A stretch of 64,000 nucleotides of DNA from Opitutaceae bacterium (GCA_028284235.1 JANQSC010000019.1:20206-84205), one strand, 5' to 3'. Positions 53,082 to 60,942 are shown, counted from the stretch's first letter. The notes: generated by a model from the sequence alone, not told the origin. Numbers and translations are program-made.

Positions 53082-55304
53082 ATGACCCCCTCCAGACGTT
53101 TTCTTCTGTGTTTTCTGCTCTTTTTCGGCGCTATTATTGCCGACGCGATTGCCGAGCCGATCCGGCTTTTTTACAGCGTCGGTCCGACAACCTTTGAAGT
53201 GTCGCAGTTCAACGAGGGTCTGCCGGTTCTGGATACGCCGGTCGATTCCGACATCGAACGTCATCGGGTGGACGGGGATTGGTCGTATATCGGTGAGCTT
53301 CCCGTGGATCCGGAATTCATGTCCATGGTGTTCAACTACACTCTGCAAAAGAGCGCCAACCTCTATAGTTCTCGAAACGATCCGACGGAGTACCGTGTTC
53401 GGTTCAGATTCTCTGGATTCTTGAGGCGCAAATTGGAAGGGAGCGAAGGCGATCTGGCGCTGTTCGGTTGGCTTGTCGATGGCGAGGTGAGATCCCTATC
53501 GGTGTCCCCTTTTCTGAATAAGGAACGCAGAAATGCTGAATTGGGCTCGAAGGGGTTCCACATTCAGCCGCGGGGGAAACTGGTAGCCTGGGTAATCGAC
53601 GCATCAGGAAAATTGAAGCCTTTAAATAATGACAGCGAAAGAGAGGAAGATCGCCTGCGTATAGCGGCAGTGAATGGCGATGTGGATACACTGGCTCGAA
53701 TGTTCGAAGCAAATCGGAAAGCGGTGAAGTACAAGGATGGTCAAGACCGTACCTTGATGATGTACGCAGCAAGTGGGGGAAGAGCCAATGTTGTGGAGTA
53801 TCTGATCGAGAAGGGCGCCGATCCCTTTGCGGAAGACAAATCCTATCTCAATGTTCTGGATTTCGCGGGGACTGGCGGGTGGTTCGAAATTGTGAAAGCG
53901 GTAGCTTCGGGTAAGGCAAAAGGGACGAAGCAAAAGAACCACTACTCGTTCGGAGCTCTAGGCGCGTTCAATGCGGGCCATCAAGATATTGCGGTATACT
54001 TGATGGAGAAAGGGGCTGCATTAAATGTAAACAAGCGATCCGCTCCCGGACAGGTGCTCGCCTTGCTGGCGAGCGAACGGGTTGAATTGGCTCGATGGAT
54101 ACGTGATAAGTACGATGTGGACGGGGCCTATGCGGAAAACGGAATCAACTTCATGCATGCTGTAGCGGGATATGCGGATGCGGTGCTTTTCGAGGAAGTG
54201 GAAGCAGGAGGGGCGTCCGCGACTGCTGTTTCCGAAAAAGGTATGACTCCTTTGATGGTCGCTAGCGGGATGGGGAACCGCGATGGCATCTGCTGGCTGA
54301 TGGAGAATGGAGGCGCCGAGAAAGAGATCGGCAAACACGATCCGATGATGCATGCCATTCGCGAGGGAGCCCCAGAGTCGGTAAGTTGCCTGATCGACTA
54401 TGGCGTGAGTGTGAACCGCGAAGAGAAGGAAGGGCTCTCACCACTGATGTTCGCGGCCACTCTCGGTGAAAAAGAAATCGCCGAGACGTTGATCAAAGCA
54501 GGCGGCGTCTGGCTGTTTGACAGCCAGTACAGCGACTTCGCCTTGCTGCGAGCGATTCGTTTGAACGCGCCGTCTGTGATGGAGGGACTTTTCGAGCAGG
54601 GCCTTTCGCCCGGGCATACCTTTCCCGGCGATGTCGGTTTAGGGGAAATCGCGGCGTTTTTCGATGCCCGGGATGCGTTAGAGGCGATCGAGCAAACGTC
54701 GAGCGGGCTCGAAGTGAAACTGGTCGGCGTGAAAGAGATCGGATCGAAACCAAAATTTAAATACAGGACCGAATTGGAGTACCCGATCGAGTTTCAGGAG
54801 AAGTACGGCGATGTAGACGCGCTGCTGAAAATGGGAATTACGCGCGACGGCGACGTGATCGTTGTGGAGATCGACGACGATACGCCGAAGGAGGTTAGAA
54901 GAAACATCGAACGCCTGGCATTGACTTGGAAATTCGAACCACTCCCGATGAGCGAGGACCAGCTTTTGGCGGAATTGAAGTTCAGTGTCCCCCTGCGTGT
55001 TTCCTTTCGGGAGGAGGACATTTTCCAATCGAACAAAGTTGATGAGCCGCCGAAAGCGATACGGCAAGTTGAGCCGTACTACCCTTTTGAGCTGAAGATG
55101 GCTCGCGTCAAAGGGGTGGTCGTTTTGCATTGGGTTATCGACGTGGATGGATCCGTTCGACGAATACAGGTTAGGAAGGCATCTCATTCGGCATTCACGG
55201 GTCCAGCGGTTGACTCAATAAAGAGATCTGTGTGGGAGCCTGGAAAAATCGATGGTAAACCGGTCGCGGTCGAGGTCTTCCAGACTATGTATTTCGACCC
55301 TTAA
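53082..55304 (+). CDS. Ankyrin-repeat protein fused to a TonB C-terminal domain
   Basis: 740 residues: a signal peptide (to about 25), a beta domain, then ankyrin repeats from about residue 187 to 520 (LRIAAVNGDVDTLARMF, DRTLMMYAASGGRANVVEYLIEKGAD, MTPLMVASGMGNRDGICWLMENG, LSPLMFAATLGEKEIAETLIKAGG). The end is a TonB_C-like domain (about 645-740, PPKAIRQVEPYYPFELKMARVKGVVVLHWVIDVDGSVRRIQV). An ankyrin/TonB fusion would let a periplasmic protein bind partners through ankyrins and contact an outer-membrane receptor. TonB_C domains without a TM anchor also occur in other contexts, so energy transduction is not shown. No exbB/exbD here. Confidence 0.85.
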   Translation: MTPSRRFLLCFLLFFGAIIADAIAEPIRLFYSVGPTTFEVSQFNEGLPVLDTPVDSDIERHRVDGDWSYIGELPVDPEFMSMVFNYTLQKSANLYSSRNDPTEYRVRFRFSGFLRRKLEGSEGDLALFGWLVDGEVRSLSVSPFLNKERRNAELGSKGFHIQPRGKLVAWVIDASGKLKPLNNDSEREEDRLRIAAVNGDVDTLARMFEANRKAVKYKDGQDRTLMMYAASGGRANVVEYLIEKGADPFAEDKSYLNVLDFAGTGGWFEIVKAVASGKAKGTKQKNHYSFGALGAFNAGHQDIAVYLMEKGAALNVNKRSAPGQVLALLASERVELARWIRDKYDVDGAYAENGINFMHAVAGYADAVLFEEVEAGGASATAVSEKGMTPLMVASGMGNRDGICWLMENGGAEKEIGKHDPMMHAIREGAPESVSCLIDYGVSVNREEKEGLSPLMFAATLGEKEIAETLIKAGGVWLFDSQYSDFALLRAIRLNAPSVMEGLFEQGLSPGHTFPGDVGLGEIAAFFDARDALEAIEQTSSGLEVKLVGVKEIGSKPKFKYRTELEYPIEFQEKYGDVDALLKMGITRDGDVIVVEIDDDTPKEVRRNIERLALTWKFEPLPMSEDQLLAELKFSVPLRVSFREEDIFQSNKVDEPPKAIRQVEPYYPFELKMARVKGVVVLHWVIDVDGSVRRIQVRKASHSAFTGPAVDSIKRSVWEPGKIDGKPVAVEVFQTMYFDP

Positions 55305-55341
55305 TTTCGCAGTCCACATTATAGTTGGAATCTGTATCGCT

Positions 55342-56364
55342 ATGAAAAAAATCGTCATTTGTTCAGATGGAACTTGGAATTCGCCGGAGGACGAGCAGGC
55401 CACGAATGTGCTGCGCTTCGCTCGCTCCATTGCCACACGCGACCGCGCGAATAAGAAACAAGTCGTTTTCTACGACTGGGGAATTGGCACCGATCGCAAA
55501 AAGATCTCCGGCGGAATCTCCGGCAGCGGCATCGACAAGAACATCATGGATTGCTACCGGTTCATCGTCCACAACTACGACCCGGGCGACAAATTGTATT
55601 TCTTCGGGTTCAGTCGCGGGGCCTATACGGTGCGCTCGCTGGGCGGGTTCATTCGCAATTGCGGCATATTAAAGCCCGAGTTCGCGGAACGAATCGGCGT
55701 GTCCTACGAGTACTACCGCAAACGCCAGCCGAGTACCGGGCCGGACCATCCCAAATCGAAAGCGATGCGGGCGAAGTACGCTTGGGCGGACCGTACGCAA
55801 ATTGAGTATCTCGGCGTCTGGGACACGGTGGGGGCTTTGGGAGTGCCGATCACCTTTTTCGGTTTGCTCGACAATGCGGAGTATTTGTTTCACGACACCT
55901 CTCCCAGCAGCATCATTCGCTGCGCTCGACACGCCATGGCTATCGACGAATGCCGTAAGGACTTTCCGGTGACACGCTGGGACAAGAAACCTGGAATCGA
56001 CTTGAAGGAAGTTTGGTTCGCAGGCGTGCACAGCGATGTGGGCGGCGGCTACGACGACGACAATCGCCTTTCGGAAATCCCCGCTGCCTGGATCGCCCGC
56101 GAGGCGGAGCAGAGGGGGCTCGTTTTCCAGGATCGGCTCGCGAGGAGTTTGTCGAATCAACCCGGGGCGATCCAACACCCGCAACCAACGGGCATCTACA
56201 AGTTCCGCGGAAAGCGCTATCGCCGCATCGAGACCGACGACTGGGTGCACGTATCGGTAAAAGAACGACACCGTCGGCTCGGCCGCAAATGGAAGTCCCC
56301 CAGCTTCCGCAAGTACTTCGGAGCCCTGTCCGAAGACTGGGGGAATGCCCAGTTGGAGATGTGA
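55342..56364 (+). CDS. DUF2235 alpha/beta hydrolase
   Basis: 340 residues from ATG 55342 (the longer upstream frame overlaps the previous gene). KKIVICSDGTWNSPEDEQATNVLRFARSI is the DUF2235 start, and FFGFSRGAYTVRSLGGFI contains the GxSxG nucleophile Ser91. VWFAGVHSDVGGGY supplies the His-Asp region. This family includes type VI phospholipase effectors of the Tle1 kind, but many are housekeeping hydrolases; no T6SS genes are in the window, and no signal peptide is seen, so an effector role is unproven. It starts 37 bp after the ankyrin-TonB gene ends. Confidence 0.88.
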   Translation: MKKIVICSDGTWNSPEDEQATNVLRFARSIATRDRANKKQVVFYDWGIGTDRKKISGGISGSGIDKNIMDCYRFIVHNYDPGDKLYFFGFSRGAYTVRSLGGFIRNCGILKPEFAERIGVSYEYYRKRQPSTGPDHPKSKAMRAKYAWADRTQIEYLGVWDTVGALGVPITFFGLLDNAEYLFHDTSPSSIIRCARHAMAIDECRKDFPVTRWDKKPGIDLKEVWFAGVHSDVGGGYDDDNRLSEIPAAWIAREAEQRGLVFQDRLARSLSNQPGAIQHPQPTGIYKFRGKRYRRIETDDWVHVSVKERHRRLGRKWKSPSFRKYFGALSEDWGNAQLEM

Positions 56365-56392
56365 GACGAGGGAGCTAAAAGACTGCGATTTT

Positions 56393-56500
56393 ACGCGCCG
56401 GGACCCGTCTTCGCCCCGTTGGGACTTCGCCGAGGCAGGCTGTCGCGTTCCACCTTTCCTAGATGAGTGGGTGGAACCCGACGTCCCGGCGGGTTCAAGC
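56393..56500. repeat. GCGCCGGGA...GTCGCGTTCC repeat broken by insertion of another repeat
   Basis: The left half of the paired repeat seen at 11193 and 42926 is split after GCGCCGGGA by about 40 nt of the CCGTCTTCGCC...GACTTCGCCGAGGCAGG family, then resumes at TCGCGTTCCACC. The right half GGTGGAACCCGACGTCCCGG follows. Confidence 0.75.
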
Positions 56501-56608
56501 AGAAACCAAACTGGCTCCGGAAAACCTCTCATTCCCAGAAAGGGATTTTTTTTGCTTGCAATGGACTACAACTGTAGGAATTAATGGCGTCTTTTCAATC
56601 CCCCTGCA

Positions 56609-57157
56609 ATGCTCACTACGTTCCGAACCGGCCCCGTTTCCGCCGCCATTCTTCTGGTTTTATCCGTTTGGATAGTCGGGCAAGCGTCGAGTATGAGCCG
56701 TGGATTCGACGACTACCTGTCTTTTCGGAAAGAGATTTCTTCAATTCTGGACCGTTATACGTTCAAGCCACCGGAAACCTATCCAAAACGGGCGGAAAGC
56801 GATAGGGAAGCGTACCTCGAGGGCTTCAAGTACGGGTGGTATATGATCGCTCGATATTATTGTGATCCTGGCTGGGTTCTTGAAGGAGAGCGGCTCCATC
56901 CTCCGTTTCCCTTGCCCGACAGGCTGTTTTTTGAACGAGAGGAATCGCTTACTCTATTTGAGCTCGGACATCTTCATGGTAGTCGGGAAGGAGGTCGTTT
57001 AACTGCTCGGGTCACGACGTTCGGAGAGAGGAATACGCGCGAGTTCCTCACTCGAGAGTTCGCGATCTACCTGGAGGGAACCACGCCGGAACGTTTTCTA
57101 GACGAATCATACTCTTGGGAGGATAGCGGTGAATCGCTCGCTCAATTGTTAAATTGA
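56609..57157 (+). CDS. Exported or anchored protein of unknown function
   Basis: 182 residues with one hydrophobic N-terminal segment (SAAILLVLSVWIVGQA), then a soluble helical domain. It has Trp and Tyr clusters (EGFKYGWYMIARYYCDP), GREGG-like turns (HLHGSREGGRL) and an ordinary acidic end. No family recognised. An unrelated frame overlaps the start, but this frame has the better codon use and a plausible signal. Confidence 0.6.
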   Translation: MLTTFRTGPVSAAILLVLSVWIVGQASSMSRGFDDYLSFRKEISSILDRYTFKPPETYPKRAESDREAYLEGFKYGWYMIARYYCDPGWVLEGERLHPPFPLPDRLFFEREESLTLFELGHLHGSREGGRLTARVTTFGERNTREFLTREFAIYLEGTTPERFLDESYSWEDSGESLAQLLN

Positions 57158-57247
57158 GAATGTGGGTAGGTTGCGATCTGCCGCTTGAAACGCAGGGAGG
57201 GCTGTGATGGCCCTCCCTGCTGTTTTTCTGTCGATGGACTTGTTCCT

Positions 57248-57880
57248 TCACCTTTGCCCCAAGAACCAGTTCCAGTCGCGGTGTTTCGCGACGCGAAACT
57301 TGGCGGACATGGGAACCGATTTGGGCGTATCCGGTTTACGGATAAGCTGCAATCCCGCTTCCCTCGGGGTTTGGTTCGACTTGCGCGTGTTGATGCGCTT
57401 GTCGGACCAGACGAGGTTCTCGAAGGTGTCTGCGCCGCCACGCGAGCGGGGGAGAACGTGGTCGAGGTTGCCTTCCCGCCAGCCGACCTTGCGACCGGTG
57501 TACTGGCAAACGCCGCCGTCGCGCTCGTAGATGGCCGTCCGCGAAACGGACGGTTTCCACATGGGCATTCCGGAAAAATTCCCGGCGATGACGACGGTTG
57601 GAACGCGAACGTCTCGACCGGGCGATCGAATCGACAAATCGCAGTCGCGAATGGGGAGCTCGAGCCAAGTCGCCCAATCGACGGGAACGCAGTACTCCAC
57701 CTGGGCAAGGTCGAACGCGCCCGAACCGTCCCGCGCGTAGGCGATGTCCATTGCCTTGGCGGGAGCAGAGCCGTCGGCGCTGCCGGCCAAGTCGATGATG
57801 GCTTGACGCACGGTACACTGGGAAATCGGTTGCCAAGCCTTGTTCAGCTTGAGCACGATTGCTTTGTCGATGAGAGTCAT
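57248..57880 (-). CDS. HNH endonuclease-fold protein next to the tRNA-like array
   Basis: 210 residues from ATG 57878-57880, which gives MTLIDKAIVLKLNKAWQPI, the usual start of this HNH family. The nuclease core reads YERDGGVCQYTGRK...NLDHVLPRSRGGADTFENLVWSDKRINTRKSN; DH with the later N supplies the HNH residues, while the flanking zinc Cys pairs of classic members are mostly lost. A DNA or RNA nicking role is likely; its target is unknown. It is the last gene of the minus-strand region holding the slipin gene and tRNA-like genes. Confidence 0.85.
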   Translation of the reverse strand: MTLIDKAIVLKLNKAWQPISQCTVRQAIIDLAGSADGSAPAKAMDIAYARDGSGAFDLAQVEYCVPVDWATWLELPIRDCDLSIRSPGRDVRVPTVVIAGNFSGMPMWKPSVSRTAIYERDGGVCQYTGRKVGWREGNLDHVLPRSRGGADTFENLVWSDKRINTRKSNQTPREAGLQLIRKPDTPKSVPMSAKFRVAKHRDWNWFLGQR

Positions 57881-57985
57881 GGTTGCTGGTGGATTTAAAG
57901 TGAAGCGGCTACGAGTATTCGCATTTTGAACAGAGAATTTTGGCGTGTTATAGAGGCCTCGGGACGATCTCGGTGTCCTCAATTT

Positions 57986-58060
57986 GTGTAGGGGCGTTGC
58001 TTGCGACGCCCGCGTTGTACTGTCTGACCTATGCGGGCGTCGCAAGCAACGCCCCTACAC
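57986..58060. repeat. REPIN-like inverted repeat, 28-nt arms
   Basis: Perfectly complementary arms (57986-58013 and 58033-58060; begins GTGTAGGGGCGTTGCTTGCG) around 19 nt. The GTAGGG end is shared with hairpins at 59563-59642 and 60330-60357. Confidence 0.8.
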
Positions 58061-58114
58061 TATAATTGATAAGAGTATCTCTTAACTGGATACGATCACG
58101 CGTCCGCCGGAAAA

Positions 58115-58189
58115 TGGCCCCCGCGGCAGGAGTCAAACCTGCATCATCCGGATTCGTAGTCCGGCGCCTATTCGTTCGGCCACGCGGAG
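58115..58189 (-). tRNA. tRNA-Arg(ACG)-like, altered elbow
   Basis: Read on the minus strand: acceptor CTCCGCG/CGCGGGG, D-stem GCC/GGC with loop GAACGAATA (no GG), anticodon stem CCGGA/TCCGG with loop CTACGAA (anticodon ACG), and T-stem GCAGG/CCTGC with loop TTTGACT. Encoded CCA at the 3' end (58115-58117). Stems are intact, but the D-loop GG and T-loop C56 are missing. Confidence 0.75.
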
Positions 58190-58251
58190 AGTAAAGAGAG
58201 AGTCCCAACGCAAGGCGCGCCAGCCGAAGTCCCGCTTAGCGAGACGAAGGA

Positions 58252-58325
58252 TGGTGTGACCAACCGGTTACGCTCCGGTCCCGAGAGATTCACAAACTCC
58301 CATGCGACTACTACACCATGGTCAC
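58252..58325 (-). tRNA. tRNA-His(GTG)-like, altered elbow
   Basis: Acceptor GTGACCA/TGGTCAC, encoded CCA, anticodon GTG in loop TTGTGAA with a T-T mismatch at the top of its stem, T-stem ACCGG/CCGGT with the non-standard loop AGCGTAA. The D-loop AGTAGTC lacks GG. The 5' end has no extra G, which normal tRNA-His would have. Confidence 0.6.
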
Positions 58326-58357
58326 CATCGGCGCGTCCGTTTCAGGCGGACGGCGGG

Positions 58358-58392
58358 AAAAAAGATCGCTCCCCCCGATAAGGGGGGAGCGA
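58358..58392 (-). terminator. Rho-independent terminator of the slipin gene
   Basis: Perfect 11-bp stem TCGCTCCCCCC/GGGGGGAGCGA (58366-58376 and 58382-58392), followed on the minus strand by six Ts. It separates the slipin gene from the His and Arg tRNA-like genes. Confidence 0.88.
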
Positions 58393-58393
58393 C

Positions 58394-59494
58394 CTAGATG
58401 AGTTGGGTCAAGCGGTCGGCGAGACCCTTTTCGCCAAGAACGACGTTCAAGTTTGAGGTCTTGGAAACCGACTCGAGGACTTCGAGTTCACGAAGCCGCA
58501 TCAAGACCGGGTTGCTGTCCATGAGCTTGGCGGTGTTGAGCTGTGAGCGCATCGCCGCAGTCTCTTCGCGACGCTTGATGACGTTGGCTTCCGACGCCTT
58601 TTGGGCTTCGATAACCTGGTTCATCAAGTTCTTCATGTCGCCTGGAAGGATGATGTCGCGAATGCCGAGGCTGACGACTTCGATGCCGAAGCTGTCCGCC
58701 GCTTTGGCGACGTACTGTTTCGCTCCAACAGCGAGGTTTTCCTTGTCCGAAAGCAGCGAATCGAGGTTTCGACCGCCGACTTCCGAGCGGAGCGCCAGCT
58801 GGGTTTCGCGGTACAACGCTTGAGCGGCGTCCATGCTGGATTCGATGGACTTGCGAACGTCGGCGATCCGGTAGGCGACGACCGCGTTCAGGCGGAGAGT
58901 GACCTTGTCGTTGGACATGACGTCCTGACCGGCGACATCCATGACCTGCTCGCGTTGATCGACGATGTGGACCTTGACCTTTGCGACTTTCTTCCAGAAG
59001 GCGTGCTTGCCCGCTGGCAGAATTTCCTCGAAGGCGCCGTCGACGTAGAGAGCGCCGACTTTCCCTTCCGGGAGTTCGGTTACATCCAGGAATCCGGCCG
59101 CCGACGCGAGGCTGAGAACGTTGAGCAAGTCCTTGCGGACGAGCTTGAGCGACTCAGTCGCGTCGAGACGCTCGATCTTGATCGCGCAGCGTTGGTTCCA
59201 GAAACCGTAGAGGCCTGGGCCCAGGATTGCTTCGAGTCGACCATCGATCCAGACGAGGGCGCGCTCGTTGTCGTTCAAGTCGACGAACTCCGCTTGTTCG
59301 GCAACCGCTGCGCTTTCGCTGAGCTGCTTAAGAGCGGGGCTGCGAATCCAAGCGTCGCGGATGTTGGCGACTTCGACGCGGATGTCGCTTTGGAAGAACC
59401 AATGCGCGCCTTCGTTCGCCAGCTTGATGAATCGGTCGTTTTTGAATACGAGACCGATTTGATCGTATTTGATTTTATAGCGTTTTGGGAACAT
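58394..59494 (-). CDS. Slipin / SPFH (band-7) family protein embedded in the tRNA-like array
   Basis: 366 residues from ATG 59492-59494, with GAAAGGAGGAACC just upstream, a strong Shine-Dalgarno. There is no usual N-terminal TM hairpin. The protein starts MFPKRYKIKYDQIGLVFKND, followed by a beta domain and the SPFH core (VHIVDQREQVMDVAGQDVMSNDKVTLRLNAVVAYRIADVRK...LRSEVGGRNLDSLLSDKENLAV), then helices that favour oligomer rings. Slipin genes of this soluble type are, as I recall, sometimes neighbours of RtcB/Ro60 RNA-repair genes; neither is seen here. Position between tRNA-like genes suggests an RNA-related role, which is inference. Confidence 0.88.
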   Translation of the reverse strand: MFPKRYKIKYDQIGLVFKNDRFIKLANEGAHWFFQSDIRVEVANIRDAWIRSPALKQLSESAAVAEQAEFVDLNDNERALVWIDGRLEAILGPGLYGFWNQRCAIKIERLDATESLKLVRKDLLNVLSLASAAGFLDVTELPEGKVGALYVDGAFEEILPAGKHAFWKKVAKVKVHIVDQREQVMDVAGQDVMSNDKVTLRLNAVVAYRIADVRKSIESSMDAAQALYRETQLALRSEVGGRNLDSLLSDKENLAVGAKQYVAKAADSFGIEVVSLGIRDIILPGDMKNLMNQVIEAQKASEANVIKRREETAAMRSQLNTAKLMDSNPVLMRLRELEVLESVSKTSNLNVVLGEKGLADRLTQLI

Positions 59495-59562
59495 GGGTTC
59501 CTCCTTTCTACTTTTGGTTGTGGGTGAGTGGTTATGTGAGTTTGAAAAATGAGTTTCACGAT

Positions 59563-59642
59563 GTAGGGCCTTCGCTTGCGAAGCGCCGCGTATGCGATTC
59601 CAGCGAACTAACGACGCGGCACTCCGCAAGCGAAGGCCCTAC
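59563..59642. repeat. GTAGGGCC-type inverted repeat upstream of the slipin gene
   Basis: GTAGGGCCTTCGCTTGCG (59563-59580) and its exact complement (59625-59642), with inner partly complementary GCGCCGCG/CGCGGCAC. It lies 69 bp before the slipin start. Confidence 0.75.
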
Positions 59643-60000
59643 GACGAGTCAAGCGAACGTCCGTCAAGCGTGTATTGATTGAAAACCAGGATCCTCAGGC
59701 GACGCCAAGGCGTTGACCCCATTGTTTGCGCGGGAGTGTTCTTGAGAGCCGTTGACGCTGAATCTCCGGAAGGGAACGTGTAGTTGAGAATCAATTACTT
59801 GATTCTCGAACGACCTGCTCCAATGCGTCCTCCGAAGTCGGAATCGGCAAACAGCCTTCGATTCAGCGTTTCCGGCTCGGTATCCGAACACGCGCGAGCG
59901 CTCCCAATGTTGCGCGGCGAGCACGACGGGCGTGTGGCTGCGCAGGTCGCGGCGGAGGCGACCGCCCTCGGATCGGCTTTTGTTTTTTTCTCCTATATAT
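59643..60000. other. Spacer between array parts with a small hairpin
   Basis: No coding or tRNA pattern is seen. The hairpin GAGAATCAA-TTAC-TTGATTCTC lies at 59786-59807. The region is the likely leader of the slipin transcript or the tail of the upstream array. Confidence 0.4.
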
Positions 60001-60048
60001 GTCTTAGGCGAGGATTCGAACCTCATGGACAGGACGTCCAGTTACCGT
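60001..60048 (-). ncRNA. 3' fragment of a tRNA-like gene
   Basis: The minus strand has a canonical-looking T-arm (GAGG/CCTC around TTCGAAT) and, before it, a TGGAC/GTCCA stem. The latter would leave a loop of only 5 nt; with a 4-bp stem it would read as anticodon TCC (Gly). No 5' acceptor strand exists, since the Ile gene ends immediately before. Confidence 0.4.
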
Positions 60049-60126
60049 TGGCTTGATGTACCGGAATTGAACCGGCGACCACATGAGTATCAGTCACGCG
60101 CTCTAACCAGACTGAGCTAACATCAT
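60049..60126 (-). tRNA. tRNA-Ile(GAT), the most normal gene of the array
   Basis: D-stem GCTC/GAGC with loop AGTCTGGTTA (GG kept), anticodon stem CGTGA/TCATG with loop CTGATAC (GAT), and T-loop TTCAATT. The acceptor pairs at six of seven positions, with an A-A mismatch at 1-72. Encoded CCA. Confidence 0.8.
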
Positions 60127-60231
60127 CGTGTTGGTTTCTCATGCCGAGTGATACGCCAATCGCAGGACGCGCAAGGGTGACGCGAACGATCGCGATCTTG
60201 CGGGCTGCTGGCTCTTGGCAATGAAAAGTCG

Positions 60232-60301
60232 ATCGAGGGCGGAAGCGGCCGGGAGTTGTTCCTCGGCAACTCCGTGCGGCATCCGGCATTCCACCCTCGA
60301 T
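60232..60301. ncRNA. 70-nt hairpin between the Ile and Gln tRNA-like genes
   Basis: The ends ATCGAGGG and CCCTCGAT, then CGGAAGCGGCCGG against CCGGCATTCC, then an inner stem GAGTTG/CAACTC, fold into a long, imperfect stem. It is not a tRNA and not repeated elsewhere here. It may be a structured RNA or a processing signal, or a decayed inverted repeat. Confidence 0.35.
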
Positions 60302-60329
60302 ATGAAAATTGCTAGTATGCAATGTGTGT

Positions 60330-60357
60330 GTAGGGCCGGCACAAGCGCCGGCCCTAC
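60330..60357. repeat. Short GTAGGGCCGGC palindrome (REP-like)
   Basis: GTAGGGCCGGC-ACAAGC-GCCGGCCCTAC, a third member of the GTAGGG-ended hairpin group of this region. Confidence 0.7.
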
Positions 60358-60377
60358 AAATTATTGCAGTTTCTCGT

Positions 60378-60451
60378 TGGCTCCGGGAGCAGGAGTCGCA
60401 CCTGCATTGCCGGCTTCAAAGACCGGAGTCCTACTGTTAGACGATCCCGGA
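60378..60451 (-). tRNA. tRNA-Gln(TTG)-like, altered elbow
   Basis: Acceptor TCCGGGA/TCCCGGA, D-stem GTCT/GGAC with loop AACAGTA (no GG), anticodon stem CCGGT/GCCGG with loop CTTTGAA (TTG), T-stem GCAGG/CCTGC with loop TGCGACT. Encoded GCCA end. Confidence 0.75.
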
Positions 60452-60479
60452 AAGGTGGATACGCCACTTGTGGCGAAAA

Positions 60480-60550
60480 TGGCACTCGAAGCAGGTTCCG
60501 CCCCTGCGCCTCATGGTTCAACAAACCAGCGTACTTCTCTTAGAGAGTGT
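60480..60550 (-). tRNA. tRNA-Asn(GTT)-like, strongly degenerate
   Basis: Anticodon loop TTGTTGA on a 4-bp stem (TGGT/ACCA), T-stem GCAGG/CCTGC with loop GGCGGAA, and CCA end. The acceptor pairs only over CACTC/GAGTG, and the D-arm is reduced to TCT-AAG-AGA. Its 5' end is inside the inverted repeat at 60542. Confidence 0.45.
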
Positions 60551-60821
60551 ATAATAAGTCAGAATACGCATCGTTGTCCTTCAGATGGGCCTGCCGCAAG
60601 GCGGGTGTGTTGAGGGGTATCCATGCAATGGCTATCTCCAATGCGCGCAACGCTGCGCCAGGCCCATCTGAAGGACAACCCTCTGGGCAGCGTTCTTTTT
60701 CGCCGTTGGCAGTGTTGCGATCGAGGGCCAAGGCCCTACGGGCATTGGCACCTCGTCCACGCCTCGCCAAAGACGAAAAATCCCAACTGCGATGCATATT
60801 CTGACTTATTATACACTCTCT
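60542..60821. mobile_element. 280-bp element with nested inverted repeats
   Basis: Outer 32-nt arms (60542-60573 and 60790-60821) match at 31 of 32 positions. Inner 21-nt arms at 60573-60593 and 60659-60679 (GTTGTCCTTCAGATGGGCCT) match exactly. The left outer arm overlaps the 5' end of the Asn tRNA-like gene, so the right arm carries an inverted copy of that gene's head. A GTAGGGCC-like fragment is inside. No transposase. It may be a non-autonomous insertion or an inverted duplication. Confidence 0.6.
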
Positions 60822-60836
60822 TATACAATTCGAGTA

Positions 60837-60911
60837 TGGGGACGGGATGCGGGAATTGCGCCCGCAATTGTTGGTAATGAGCCAACCGTGATACTGTTTC
60901 ACTAATCCCGT
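60837..60911 (-). tRNA. tRNA-Met(CAT)-like, altered elbow
   Basis: Acceptor ACGGGAT/ATCCCGT, D-stem GTGA/TCAC with loop AACAGTA, anticodon stem GTTGG/CCAAC with loop CTCATTA (CAT), T-stem GCGGG/CCCGC with loop CGCAATT. The 3' end is CCCCA, one base longer than usual. Elongator, initiator and Ile-lysidine types cannot be told apart. Confidence 0.7.
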
Positions 60912-60942
60912 ATTCAAGCGCGCCCAGAGTTTTGGACATCAA

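Noticed and set aside
55252..55341. N-terminal extension of the DUF2235 protein by 30 residues
   Set aside because: It overlaps the end of the ankyrin-TonB gene, whereas the ATG at 55342 gives the usual family start.
60215..60613. 132-codon plus-strand open frame across the tRNA-like array
   Set aside because: It runs through the Gln and Asn tRNA-like genes and a REP hairpin on the other strand and has no protein-like features.
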